Below, one piece after another: positions 1-5,937 of a DNA stretch of 6,742 bases; within the stretch, counting starts at the first letter, position 1, and each line of letters opens with the position of its first letter. The position numbers were made by a program, and so were the translations under genes. Under the pieces are notes generated by a model. That model did not search any database. It was given only the letters and a program-made list of their open reading frames with translations, and had not been told where the DNA came from. Source of the stretch: Sulfitobacter sp. (GTDB lineage Bacteria; Pseudomonadota; Alphaproteobacteria; Rhodobacterales; Rhodobacteraceae); NCBI GenBank assembly GCA_026421135.1, contig JAPKCR010000123.1:1-6742 (forward strand). The letters are read 5' to 3'.

Positions 1-543
1 CAAGTCAGTTGCACCTGATACGGTCGAGCGCGGGTTAATCAGGTCTTCGGGGTCCAATTGCTTGGTGCAGTTGTCACATTGATCGCCGCGCGCGTCTTCG
101 AACCCGCAATTGGGGCAGGTGCCTTCGACATAGCGGTCGGGCAGAAAACGGCCATCGGTCTCGGAGTAAATCTGCCGCTGCTCGACTTCTTCGATCAGGC
201 CCTCGTTGTACAAAGCACCTGCAAAATGCTGTGTCAGCTTTTGGTTCTGGATGCTGGACGACCGTCCGAAATGGTCAAACGACAATCCAAACCCTTCGGC
301 GATCCGCGCCTGAACCTCGTGCATCTCGGCGCAATAGTCCTCGACCGGTTTACCGGCCTTGGCGGCAGCCAGCTCGGCGGGGGTGCCATGTTCATCCGTG
401 GCACATAAAAACAGAACCTCGTGACCGCGCGCGCGCAGATAGCGGGCATACAGGTCCGCAGGCAATTGGCTGCCCACAAGATTGCCAAGGTGTTTGATCC
501 CGTTGATGTACGGAATAGCTGACGTGATAAGGTGGCGTGTCAT
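1..543 (-). CDS. metG: Methionyl-tRNA synthetase, N-terminal part (cut by window edge)
   Basis: This cytoplasmic enzyme charges tRNA(Met) with methionine using ATP, for both initiation and elongation. Only the first 181 residues are present; the frame stays open to position 1, and full-length family members are roughly 550-600 residues. It starts at ATG 543-541 with [15 protein letters not shown], the usual class I MetRS N-terminus. The HIGH-type signature is HLGN at residues 18-21. The conserved TDEHGTP block is at residues 49-55. A zinc knuckle of two CxxC pairs (Cys143, Cys146, Cys156, Cys159) lies in the connective-peptide insertion; these four cysteines mark the zinc-binding MetRS class. 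No strong ribosome binding site precedes the ATG; the best candidate is a weak G-run (CGGGG) about ten bases upstream. The MFS gene ends 56 bases upstream on the same strand with no visible terminator between, so some readthrough is possible. It is a housekeeping gene unrelated to the carnitine genes. Confidence 0.96.
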   Translation of the reverse strand, partial: MTRHLITSAIPYINGIKHLGNLVGSQLPADLYARYLRARGHEVLFLCATDEHGTPAELAAAKAGKPVEDYCAEMHEVQARIAEGFGLSFDHFGRSSSIQNQKLTQHFAGALYNEGLIEEVEQRQIYSETDGRFLPDRYVEGTCPNCGFEDARGDQCDNCTKQLDPEDLINPRSTVSGATDL

Positions 544-599
544 GATAAATGGCCCCGAGAATGCTTTGGCATGTCTCTAACGCAGGGACGGGCCAAGGG

Positions 600-1838
600 C
601 TAGGGGGCGTCGTTGTTGCTTCCGTCCCGTTGACGGCGCATCAGGCGGCCAATCGTGAACGATGTGCGCGGGGCATAGACATAAGGCGTGCGCTTTTGCT
701 TTGTGGGGCGTGCGCGCATGCGGGTCAGGCCAAAGATAACCAATAGCCCATGCCCGACCGATATCATGGTGAACAGCGCCGCCGGGCCGTAGCTGTCAAT
801 CAACACCGAAGCCAGATAGGGCGCAAATATAGCCCCCACCGCAAACCAGAACATCAGGGCGGCTGAAAGTTCGACGCGTTCCTCGCTGGTGGCAAAATCA
901 TGAGCGTGGGACGCCGCGACGGAATAAATTGGAAACGTCGTCAGTCCGAAAAATGTCGCCGCGAAGAATATTGCTTGGGTCCCAAAACCTGCAGACATCA
1001 CAGTGACCGCGCAGCTAACGATCGATGCGGCAGACATCCAGATCAGCACCCAGCGGCGGTCAAATTTATCGGCCAGCCACCCGACGGGGAATTGCGCCAG
1101 CGCGCCGCCCAAAACAAAGGCCGCCAGGAACCAAGCGATCTGGCCTGCGCTCAGCCCGACTTCTTCGCCATAGATCGGGCCGACCATCCGAAACGAAGCA
1201 CTGGACAGTGCTGCGACCACGACGCCAGCAACTGCCAAGGGGGACCGGTCTAGCGCCAACCGTGGGCGCAGGCGCGGCTGGGCTGGTGTCTCAGGCTGCG
1301 GCAAAGTGGTGAGGGTCAGCGGGATCAGTGCCGCACAACACAAGATCGCTAGCAGGTTATACGACACATACGATGCCGGGGCCAAAATGCCGATAATCAT
1401 CTGCGCCGCCAATGACCCGCTCATGTCGACCACGCGGTACGCCCCCATGGTGCGGCCCCGCGTTTCATTGGTAACCTTCGCGTTCAACCATGCCTCGACA
1501 ACCGTATAGCAGCCCGCCACGCAAAGGCCCGACGCGACGCGCATCAGCGCCCATGCATAGGGATCAAGCACCAGCATATGGGCCATCAATCCGATCGCGC
1601 CCGATGCTGTGAACGCCGCAAACGCACGGCTGTGGCCAACGCTACCCATCAGACGCGGGGCCCACCAGCATCCGATGAAAAACCCGACAAAATGCGCCGA
1701 CCCCAACATGCCGATTTCCTGATTGGAAAACCCCAGTTGAATGCCCGAAAGCACATCCAAAGGCCCCACACCGCCCGATGACAGTTGCAGCAAGATGACG
1801 GATAGAAAAAGGGCGGCAAATGAGATGAGTAGGCGCAT
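600..1838 (-). CDS. MFS transporter, YcaD-like family
   Basis: A predicted inner-membrane, proton-coupled-type major facilitator of 412 residues with about twelve hydrophobic segments, a usual length for the superfamily. The first helix starts at the N-terminus (residues 2-20). The block VEAWLNA (114-120), followed by TRGRTMGAY (126-134), is the hallmark I associate with the YcaD-like branch. The cytoplasmic MFS motif A copy GWLADKFDRR (253-262) lies between the helices of the second half. The C-terminal tail after about residue 373 is basic and hydrophilic. The start chosen is ATG 1838-1836. A TTG at 1874 would add 12 mostly polar residues ahead of the first helix and is less likely. No good Shine-Dalgarno precedes either start. 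The gene diverges from the carnitine operon across 162 bases, so shared regulation is possible. The substrate cannot be read from the sequence. Known carnitine importers are BCCT or ABC systems, so a role in carnitine uptake is speculation. Confidence 0.9.
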   Translation of the reverse strand: MRLLISFAALFLSVILLQLSSGGVGPLDVLSGIQLGFSNQEIGMLGSAHFVGFFIGCWWAPRLMGSVGHSRAFAAFTASGAIGLMAHMLVLDPYAWALMRVASGLCVAGCYTVVEAWLNAKVTNETRGRTMGAYRVVDMSGSLAAQMIIGILAPASYVSYNLLAILCCAALIPLTLTTLPQPETPAQPRLRPRLALDRSPLAVAGVVVAALSSASFRMVGPIYGEEVGLSAGQIAWFLAAFVLGGALAQFPVGWLADKFDRRWVLIWMSAASIVSCAVTVMSAGFGTQAIFFAATFFGLTTFPIYSVAASHAHDFATSEERVELSAALMFWFAVGAIFAPYLASVLIDSYGPAALFTMISVGHGLLVIFGLTRMRARPTKQKRTPYVYAPRTSFTIGRLMRRQRDGSNNDAP

Positions 1839-1867
1839 GGTTTTTACTTTGTCGGCAATCAGCAGGG

Positions 1868-1895
1868 AAACCAACGGTCAAAGCGACGTCGGTTT
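1868..1895. repeat. Imperfect 9-bp inverted repeat, operator-like
   Basis: AAACCAACG at 1868-1876 is matched by CGTCGGTTT at 1887-1895. The reverse complement of the second arm is AAACCGACG, so 8 of 9 positions agree. The arms are separated by 10 bases, which places their centres about 19 bases, or two helical turns, apart. That geometry suits a dimeric regulator. The right arm overlaps an 8-base perfect palindrome, CGACGTCG (1884-1891). It lies 30-57 bases upstream of the MFS start codon. No regulator family is recognised from the sequence. Confidence 0.5.
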
Positions 1896-1905
1896 AGAAA
1901 AAGTG

Positions 1906-1928
1906 GCGCAAACAGTGTTTTGTTGCGC
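1906..1928. repeat. Nested inverted repeat, operator-like (GCGCAA-N11-TTGCGC)
   Basis: GCGCAA (1906-1911) and TTGCGC (1923-1928) are perfect inverted arms 11 bases apart. Inside sits a second perfect dyad, AAACAGTGTTT (1910-1920), centred two bases to the left of the outer one. A further copy of the left arm in the longer form GTGGCGCAA recurs at 1972-1980, next to the ribosome binding site of the first plus-strand gene. A dyad near the middle of a divergent promoter, with a repeated half-site downstream, is what a repressor or dual regulator site often looks like. The bound protein is unknown. Confidence 0.5.
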
Positions 1929-1939
1929 AGTGCGGAAAA

Positions 1940-1972
1940 CCCTCTTGCGATGGGCCAGCCGAAACGAGAGGG
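1940..1972 (+). repeat. Inverted repeat in probable leader of the carnitine operon
   Basis: CCCTCTTG (1940-1947) pairs with CGAGAGGG (1965-1972) with one non-Watson-Crick position, leaving a loop of 17 bases. On RNA this would give an 8-pair stem including one G-U pair. It ends 16 bases before the Shine-Dalgarno of the aldo/keto reductase gene. There is no U-run after it, so it is not an intrinsic terminator. It could be a leader hairpin, a DNA-binding site or coincidence. Confidence 0.35.
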
Positions 1973-1988
1973 TGGCGCAACCGCAGAC

Positions 1989-1993
1989 AAGGA
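1989..1993 (+). promoter_or_regulatory. Ribosome binding site that fixes the aldo/keto reductase start
   Basis: AAGGA lies 7 bases before ATG 2001. The frame is open further upstream to a TTG at 1920, but that extension has no Shine-Dalgarno and would add 27 residues with no counterpart in the family. This site therefore decides for the ATG at 2001. A second ATG at 2007 is too close to exclude entirely. Confidence 0.75.
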
Positions 1994-2000
1994 TGACACG

Positions 2001-3041
2001 ATGAAGATGAACAAACTGGGTCGCACCGATATCGAAGTGTCGGATTTCTGCCTTGGCTCTATGACATGGGGGACACAGAACACCCCCGAGGAAGGCCATG
2101 CACAGATCGAACGCGCATTAGCTGCGGGAATTAACTTTATCGACACGGCCGAGATGTATCCGGTGAACCCGATCAAGGCTGAAACCGTTGGTCTGACGGA
2201 AGAAATCATCGGCCAGTGGATCGCGAAATCTGGCAAGCGCACGGATTTTGTGTTGGCTTCCAAACACTCTGGCTCGGGGGCCGCACCGCGTGACGGGGCG
2301 GGCATATCGTCAAAAACGATCCGCCAGACACTAGAGGGTTCACTGAAACGCTTGCAGACAGACTACATCGATTTGTACCAGTTTCATTGGCCCGATCGCG
2401 GCAGCTATATGTTTCGCAAGAACTGGAACTATGATCCGTCTTCGCAAAACCGTGCCGATGTGATCGCCCACATGGAAGACTGCATGGGTGCGCTGCAAGA
2501 AGAGGTGAAGCGCGGCACGATCCGCAGCTTTGGCCTGAGCAACGAAAGCGCGTGGGGACTGACCCAATGGGCCAACGCGGCAGAACGCACAGGCGGGCCG
2601 CGCCCCGTGTCTGTGCAGAATGAATATTCATTGCTGTGCCGTCTGGCTGATACTGATCTGGCCGAAACCTGTCATAACGAAGACATTGGCTTGCTGTCGT
2701 TTTCGCCCCTTGCGGCGGGCTTGTTGACCGGGAAATATCAAGACGGCGCTATTCCCGAAGGTTCGCGAATGTCGATCAACGGTGACTTGGGCGGTCGCAA
2801 AACCGACCGCGTATTCGCCGCTACGGCCGCTTATCTGGACGTCGCACAGAAACACGGGCTGGACCCGACGCAGATGGCGTTGGCCTGGGCGCGGCAACGG
2901 CCCTTTATGACGTCAATCATCTTTGGCGCGACGTCAATGGACCAGCTTGAGGTCGCTTTGGGTGCCATTGACTTGGAACTAAGCGAAGATGTCATGGCCG
3001 ACATCGCCACCGCGCACAAAGCGCATCCAATGCCATACTAA
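2001..3041 (+). CDS. Aldo/keto reductase, Tas-like
   Basis: A predicted cytosolic NADPH-dependent oxidoreductase of 346 residues with a TIM-barrel fold. It resembles the Tas protein of E. coli along its whole length, including the block AEMYPVNP near residue 50, GLTEEIIGQW, LKRLQTDYIDLYQ, and a C-terminal stretch HGLDPTQMALAW followed by FGATSMDQL and LELSEDV. The AKR catalytic tetrad is present: Asp48, Tyr53, Lys88 and His129. The start at ATG 2001 has a good Shine-Dalgarno; the upstream frame extension to 1920 was rejected. It is the first gene of the plus-strand set, 24 bases before the BKACE gene with no terminator between, so cotranscription is likely. The true substrate is unknown; Tas itself has no firmly assigned physiological reaction. 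A role in handling a carnitine-related carbonyl or hydroxyl compound follows from context only. Confidence 0.92.
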   Translation: MKMNKLGRTDIEVSDFCLGSMTWGTQNTPEEGHAQIERALAAGINFIDTAEMYPVNPIKAETVGLTEEIIGQWIAKSGKRTDFVLASKHSGSGAAPRDGAGISSKTIRQTLEGSLKRLQTDYIDLYQFHWPDRGSYMFRKNWNYDPSSQNRADVIAHMEDCMGALQEEVKRGTIRSFGLSNESAWGLTQWANAAERTGGPRPVSVQNEYSLLCRLADTDLAETCHNEDIGLLSFSPLAAGLLTGKYQDGAIPEGSRMSINGDLGGRKTDRVFAATAAYLDVAQKHGLDPTQMALAWARQRPFMTSIIFGATSMDQLEVALGAIDLELSEDVMADIATAHKAHPMPY

Positions 3042-3050
3042 CCCGATCTA

Positions 3051-3057
3051 AGAAGGA
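3051..3057 (+). promoter_or_regulatory. Strong ribosome binding site for the BKACE gene
   Basis: AGAAGGA lies 8 bases before ATG 3066. The in-frame ATG at 3078 would sit 20 bases away, too far, so the first ATG is the start. This is the strongest Shine-Dalgarno in the window and is consistent with high expression of the cleavage enzyme. Confidence 0.75.
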
Positions 3058-3065
3058 CCAACCGA

Positions 3066-3974
3066 ATGCCACTTACCATGAGCAAAGACGTGTTTATCAC
3101 TTGCGCCGTCACCGGATCGGGCAGCAGCCAAGACCGCAGCCATCACGTGCCACGCAGCCCGGAACAGATCGCCAACAGCGCGATTGCAGCAGCCAAGGCG
3201 GGTGCCGCGGTGGTGCATTGCCACGTACGCGACCCTGAAACAGGCACGCCTAGCCGGCGATTGGATCTTTACCGTGAGGTGACCGAACGCATCCGCGAAT
3301 CTGAAACCGATGTAATCCTGAACCTGACGGCTGGCATGGGCGGCGACATTATCTTTGGCCCGACCGAAAAACCGATGCCGCCTATCGAAGGCACGGATAT
3401 GATCGGTGCCTCCGAACGGGTCCAACACATCGCTGAATGCCTGCCCGAGATTTGCACGCTGGATTGCGGTACTATGAACTTTGCCGAAGCCGACTATGTG
3501 ATGACCAATACTCCGGGCATGTTGACCGCAATGGGCCAGATGATGACGCATCTGGGGGTTAAACCCGAGATCGAGGCCTTTGATACCGGTCATTTGTGGT
3601 ACGCCAAGCAACTCGTCAAAGACGGGGTGCTGGATAGCCCCGCCTTGGTGCAGCTTTGCATGGGCGTGCCGTGGGGCGCACCGGATGATCTGAACACATT
3701 CATGGCGATGGTAAATAACGTACCGGATGACTGGACGTTTTCGGCGTTCGGTCTGGGTCGCAACCAGATGGCCTATGTCGCGGCAGCTGTGCTGGCAGGG
3801 GGCCATGTGCGTGTAGGGCTCGAGGATAACCTGTGGCTGGATAAGGGCGTGCTTGCCGAAAACTGGCAATTGGTCGAACGCGCTGGCAGCATTATCGAAA
3901 ACATGGGCGCGCGGTTGATGACCCCTGCGCAGGTGCGTGAAAAGCTGGGCCTGACCAAGCGGGCACCCAAGTGA
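3066..3974 (+). CDS. BKACE-family (DUF849) enzyme, probable 3-dehydrocarnitine cleavage enzyme
   Basis: This 302-residue protein belongs to the beta-keto acid cleavage family whose founding member is 3-keto-5-aminohexanoate cleavage enzyme (Kce). These zinc TIM-barrel enzymes condense a beta-keto acid with acetyl-CoA and split it into acetoacetate and a new acyl-CoA. The zinc ligands are visible as His51 and His53 in VVHCHVRD, with Glu253 in RVGLEDN. Other family blocks are NLTAGMG (86-92), LDCGTMNF (132-139) and FSAFGLGRNQ (225-234). Beside a carnitine dehydrogenase, the natural reaction is 3-dehydrocarnitine plus acetyl-CoA giving betainyl-CoA and acetoacetate, as established for family members in carnitine operons (the P. 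aeruginosa counterpart is CdhC). Substrate assignment rests on neighbours, since BKACE enzymes with other substrates share these motifs. Its stop codon overlaps the start of the lipoprotein gene by 4 bases. Confidence 0.93.
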   Translation: MPLTMSKDVFITCAVTGSGSSQDRSHHVPRSPEQIANSAIAAAKAGAAVVHCHVRDPETGTPSRRLDLYREVTERIRESETDVILNLTAGMGGDIIFGPTEKPMPPIEGTDMIGASERVQHIAECLPEICTLDCGTMNFAEADYVMTNTPGMLTAMGQMMTHLGVKPEIEAFDTGHLWYAKQLVKDGVLDSPALVQLCMGVPWGAPDDLNTFMAMVNNVPDDWTFSAFGLGRNQMAYVAAAVLAGGHVRVGLEDNLWLDKGVLAENWQLVERAGSIIENMGARLMTPAQVREKLGLTKRAPK

Positions 3975-4465
3975 AGCGCGCCCTGCTGGCTTTGATACTG
4001 CTGGCAGGCTGTGCCGCACCCGTACCCGAGGTGCGCCAAGGATACCGTGATCCGTCGGCCTTGATCGGATCGACCAGTCGTTATGATACGACGCGGTTTA
4101 AGGGAACGTGGGTAATGCGCGGCAGCTTTGGCGCAGACGCACCTGCCACCGTTGCCCTGGTTCAAAGTACTGGCGGGCCGGCCTTTCAGTTCTGCGATGG
4201 CGGGGGCACATGCGATGGCCTTTGGCTGGCCAAGCCCACAGGGCAGGGCCGCTTTGCCCTGACCCGACCAGATGACGGCACCCACGACCTTTGGGTGCTT
4301 TGGGTTGACGAAGGGTTTCGCACGGCGGTTATCGGCAATCCCGCAGGGGGTTTTGGCTGGATACTGGACCGCAAACCCACAGGTGGTGCGGACCGGATCA
4401 AAGCCGCGCAAGAGATATTGGATTTCAACGGCTATGACATCAGCCAGTTAAGGATGCGAAAATGA
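3971..4465 (+). CDS. Lipocalin-like lipoprotein
   Basis: A 164-residue predicted lipoprotein. A short signal peptide, MKRALLALILLAGC, carries a clear lipobox LAGC (residues 11-14), so Cys14 should be lipidated. The next residue is Ala rather than Asp, which favours outer-membrane sorting. The mature part looks like a reduced bacterial lipocalin of the Blc type: TTRFKGTWVMRG (39-50) matches the GTWY-type first strand, and the C-terminal GYDISQL (154-160) resembles the closing motif of Blc proteins. It has two cysteines (74 and 80) that could form a disulfide in the periplasm. The start is GTG at 3971, overlapping the upstream TGA (GTGA), and its own stop overlaps the next start (ATGA). Both imply translational coupling with the carnitine enzymes. 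Lipocalins bind small hydrophobic ligands such as fatty acids or lysophospholipids; the ligand here is unknown. Family assignment is by motif recognition and is moderate; the lipoprotein call is strong. Confidence 0.85.
   Translation: MKRALLALILLAGCAAPVPEVRQGYRDPSALIGSTSRYDTTRFKGTWVMRGSFGADAPATVALVQSTGGPAFQFCDGGGTCDGLWLAKPTGQGRFALTRPDDGTHDLWVLWVDEGFRTAVIGNPAGGFGWILDRKPTGGADRIKAAQEILDFNGYDISQLRMRK
4450..4454 (+). promoter_or_regulatory. Ribosome binding site for the carnitine dehydrogenase fusion, inside the lipoprotein gene
   Basis: AAGGA lies 7 bases before ATG 4462, within the last codons of the lipoprotein gene. It shows that the fusion gene has its own initiation signal in addition to the ATGA overlap. 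Confidence 0.65.
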
Positions 4466-5937
4466 CAAAGATTGCAGCAGTTATTGGCGGCGGTGTTATC
4501 GGGGGCGGATGGGCTGCTCGGTTCGCACTGAACGGGTGGAATGTGCAAATTTTCGACCCCGACCCGCAGGCCGAACGCAAAATAAGCGAAGTCATGGCGA
4601 ACGCCCGCCGCTCTATGCCAGGGTTGACCGATGTCGCCTTGCCGGATGAAGGCGCGATCAGTTTCCACGACAGCATTTCAGACGCTGTTGCAGGCGCGTC
4701 ATGGATACAAGAAAGCGTGCCAGAACGGCTTGAGATCAAGCATACCACCTTTGGCGCGATCCAGCAGGCCTGCGATCCTGATGCGGTGATTGGGTCGTCG
4801 ACTTCGGGCTTTAAGCCGTCGCAGTTGCAAGAAGGCATGGCACGCCCCGATCAGATCATGGTCGCGCATCCGTTCAACCCCGTTTATTTGTTGCCGCTGG
4901 TCGAATTGGTGCCCGGCAACGGCATTGACGGGCCGATGGTGGACAAGGCTAAGGAAACCCTGACCTCGATCGGGATGTTTCCTCTGCACCTAAAGAAAGA
5001 AATTGACGCCCATGTCGCGGACCGTTTCCTTGAGGCAGTCTGGCGCGAGGCGCTGTGGCTGGTCAAAGACGGCATCGCCACCACTGAAGAAATCGACAAT
5101 GCCATCCGCTATGGCTTTGGCATTCGGTGGGCGCAGATGGGCCTGTTTGAAACCTACCGCGTTGCGGGCGGCGAGGCAGGAATGAAACATTTCATGGCGC
5201 AGTTCGGTCCTTGTTTAGAATGGCCATGGACCAAATTGATGGATGTGCCGGAATTTACGGACGAACTGGTCGATCTGATTGCTGGACAATCTGATGAACA
5301 AAGCGGTGCCTACGGCATTCGCGATCTGGAACGCATTCGCGACAACAATCTGGTGTCGATGATGCGCGCGCTGAAACAGCAAGACTGGGGCGCTGGGCGG
5401 CTAATGAAACAGCACGAGGCGACGTTGCGGGCTGGCACGGTGCTGGCCGCGCGGGCCGATGACATTGCGGATGCTGGCCAGCCGGTGTTGACCGTGCGCC
5501 GTGCCGTGCCACTGGATTGGACCGATTACAACGGCCACATGACCGAGGCGAAATACCTGCAGGCTTTTGCTGACGCGACCGATCGGTTCATGGAAATGAT
5601 CGGCTGCGGCGGGGAATACATCGCGTCTGGCGGCAGCTATTTCACCGCAGAGACCCACATACGCCATGTCGACGAAGCGCACGCGGGCGCGTTGATCGAG
5701 GTGCGCACGCGGGTGTTGATGGGGGCAGGCAAGAAAATGCACCTGTGGCACGAGATGTATGAAGGCGACCGCTTGTTGGCAACAGGAGAGCATTTTCTCC
5801 TGCACGTCAGCCTTCAGAGCCGCAAACCGTCTGACCCTAGCCCCGAGATAGAGGCCGCCTTGGTGCGGTTCGCTCAAGGTCATGCCAGCTTGCCGATGCC
5901 CGATGGCGTCGGCCGCTATGTTGGCGCACCACGGTGA
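4462..5937 (+). CDS. L-carnitine dehydrogenase fused to betainyl-CoA thioesterase
   Basis: A 491-residue cytosolic two-domain enzyme. The N-terminal part (about 1-320) is a 3-hydroxyacyl-CoA-dehydrogenase-type NAD enzyme that oxidises L-carnitine to 3-dehydrocarnitine. It has the dinucleotide motif GGGVIG (9-14) and Asp32 ending the second strand, which favours NAD. The catalytic-type residues are Ser115, His136 in VAHPFNP and Glu148 in VELVPG. The helical C-terminal half, with WREALWLVKDGIATTEEID, IRWAQMGLFETY and EWPWTKL, is characteristic of carnitine dehydrogenases. After a linker, residues about 341-491 form a hot-dog thioesterase with DYNGHM (355-360), Asp355 being the likely catalytic acid; it should hydrolyse betainyl-CoA to glycine betaine. 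In pseudomonads these are separate proteins (CdhA and CdhB); fused forms are known in other proteobacteria. The start ATG 4462 has a Shine-Dalgarno and a 4-base overlap with the lipoprotein gene. The position matching the Asn of VNR in hydroxyacyl-CoA dehydrogenases is Asp187. Confidence 0.95.
   Translation: MTKIAAVIGGGVIGGGWAARFALNGWNVQIFDPDPQAERKISEVMANARRSMPGLTDVALPDEGAISFHDSISDAVAGASWIQESVPERLEIKHTTFGAIQQACDPDAVIGSSTSGFKPSQLQEGMARPDQIMVAHPFNPVYLLPLVELVPGNGIDGPMVDKAKETLTSIGMFPLHLKKEIDAHVADRFLEAVWREALWLVKDGIATTEEIDNAIRYGFGIRWAQMGLFETYRVAGGEAGMKHFMAQFGPCLEWPWTKLMDVPEFTDELVDLIAGQSDEQSGAYGIRDLERIRDNNLVSMMRALKQQDWGAGRLMKQHEATLRAGTVLAARADDIADAGQPVLTVRRAVPLDWTDYNGHMTEAKYLQAFADATDRFMEMIGCGGEYIASGGSYFTAETHIRHVDEAHAGALIEVRTRVLMGAGKKMHLWHEMYEGDRLLATGEHFLLHVSLQSRKPSDPSPEIEAALVRFAQGHASLPMPDGVGRYVGAPR

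Larger units (their letters stand above)
1839..2000. promoter_or_regulatory. Divergent intergenic control region
   Basis: The only sizeable non-coding stretch in the window separates the minus-strand MFS gene from the plus-strand carnitine gene set, so promoters for both transcripts should lie here. It contains three inverted repeats (listed separately) and the 9-base direct repeat GTGGCGCAA at 1903-1911 and 1972-1980. I could not pick out a convincing -35/-10 pair on either strand. On the minus strand TTGACC (1881-1876) resembles a -35 box but has no good -10 at the right distance. The promoter role rests on gene arrangement rather than on a recognised promoter motif. Confidence 0.65.

Noticed and set aside
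544..599. Possible terminator between the MFS gene and metG
   Set aside because: Only short GGCC repeats are present, with no stable stem followed by a T-run on the minus strand.
1839..1874. TTG start adding 12 residues to the MFS protein
   Set aside because: The extension is polar, precedes a normal first transmembrane helix, uses a rare start and has no Shine-Dalgarno. ATG at 1838 is preferred.
1884..1891. CGACGTCG 8-base palindrome as a separate regulatory site
   Set aside because: Eight-base palindromes of this kind arise readily in GC-rich DNA; it is noted only as part of the overlapping longer inverted repeat.
1920..2000. TTG start adding 27 residues to the aldo/keto reductase
   Set aside because: No Shine-Dalgarno; the added residues do not resemble the family and would run through the operator-like region. 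AAGGA before ATG 2001 settles the start.
3048..4019. Long open frame on the minus strand (323 codons)
   Set aside because: It lies opposite the BKACE gene, whose product has clear zinc-site and family motifs. The antisense translation is rich in His, Arg and Gln with no recognisable domain, typical of a GC-rich shadow frame.
4186..4428. Minus-strand small open frame within the lipoprotein gene
   Set aside because: It is antisense to a protein with a clear signal peptide and lipobox, and it has no start context or domain of its own.
4462..5937. Annotation as plain 3-hydroxyacyl-CoA dehydrogenase
   Set aside because: The helical half (WREALWLVKDG, WPWTKL), the C-terminal hot-dog domain and the BKACE neighbour point to carnitine dehydrogenase rather than a beta-oxidation enzyme.
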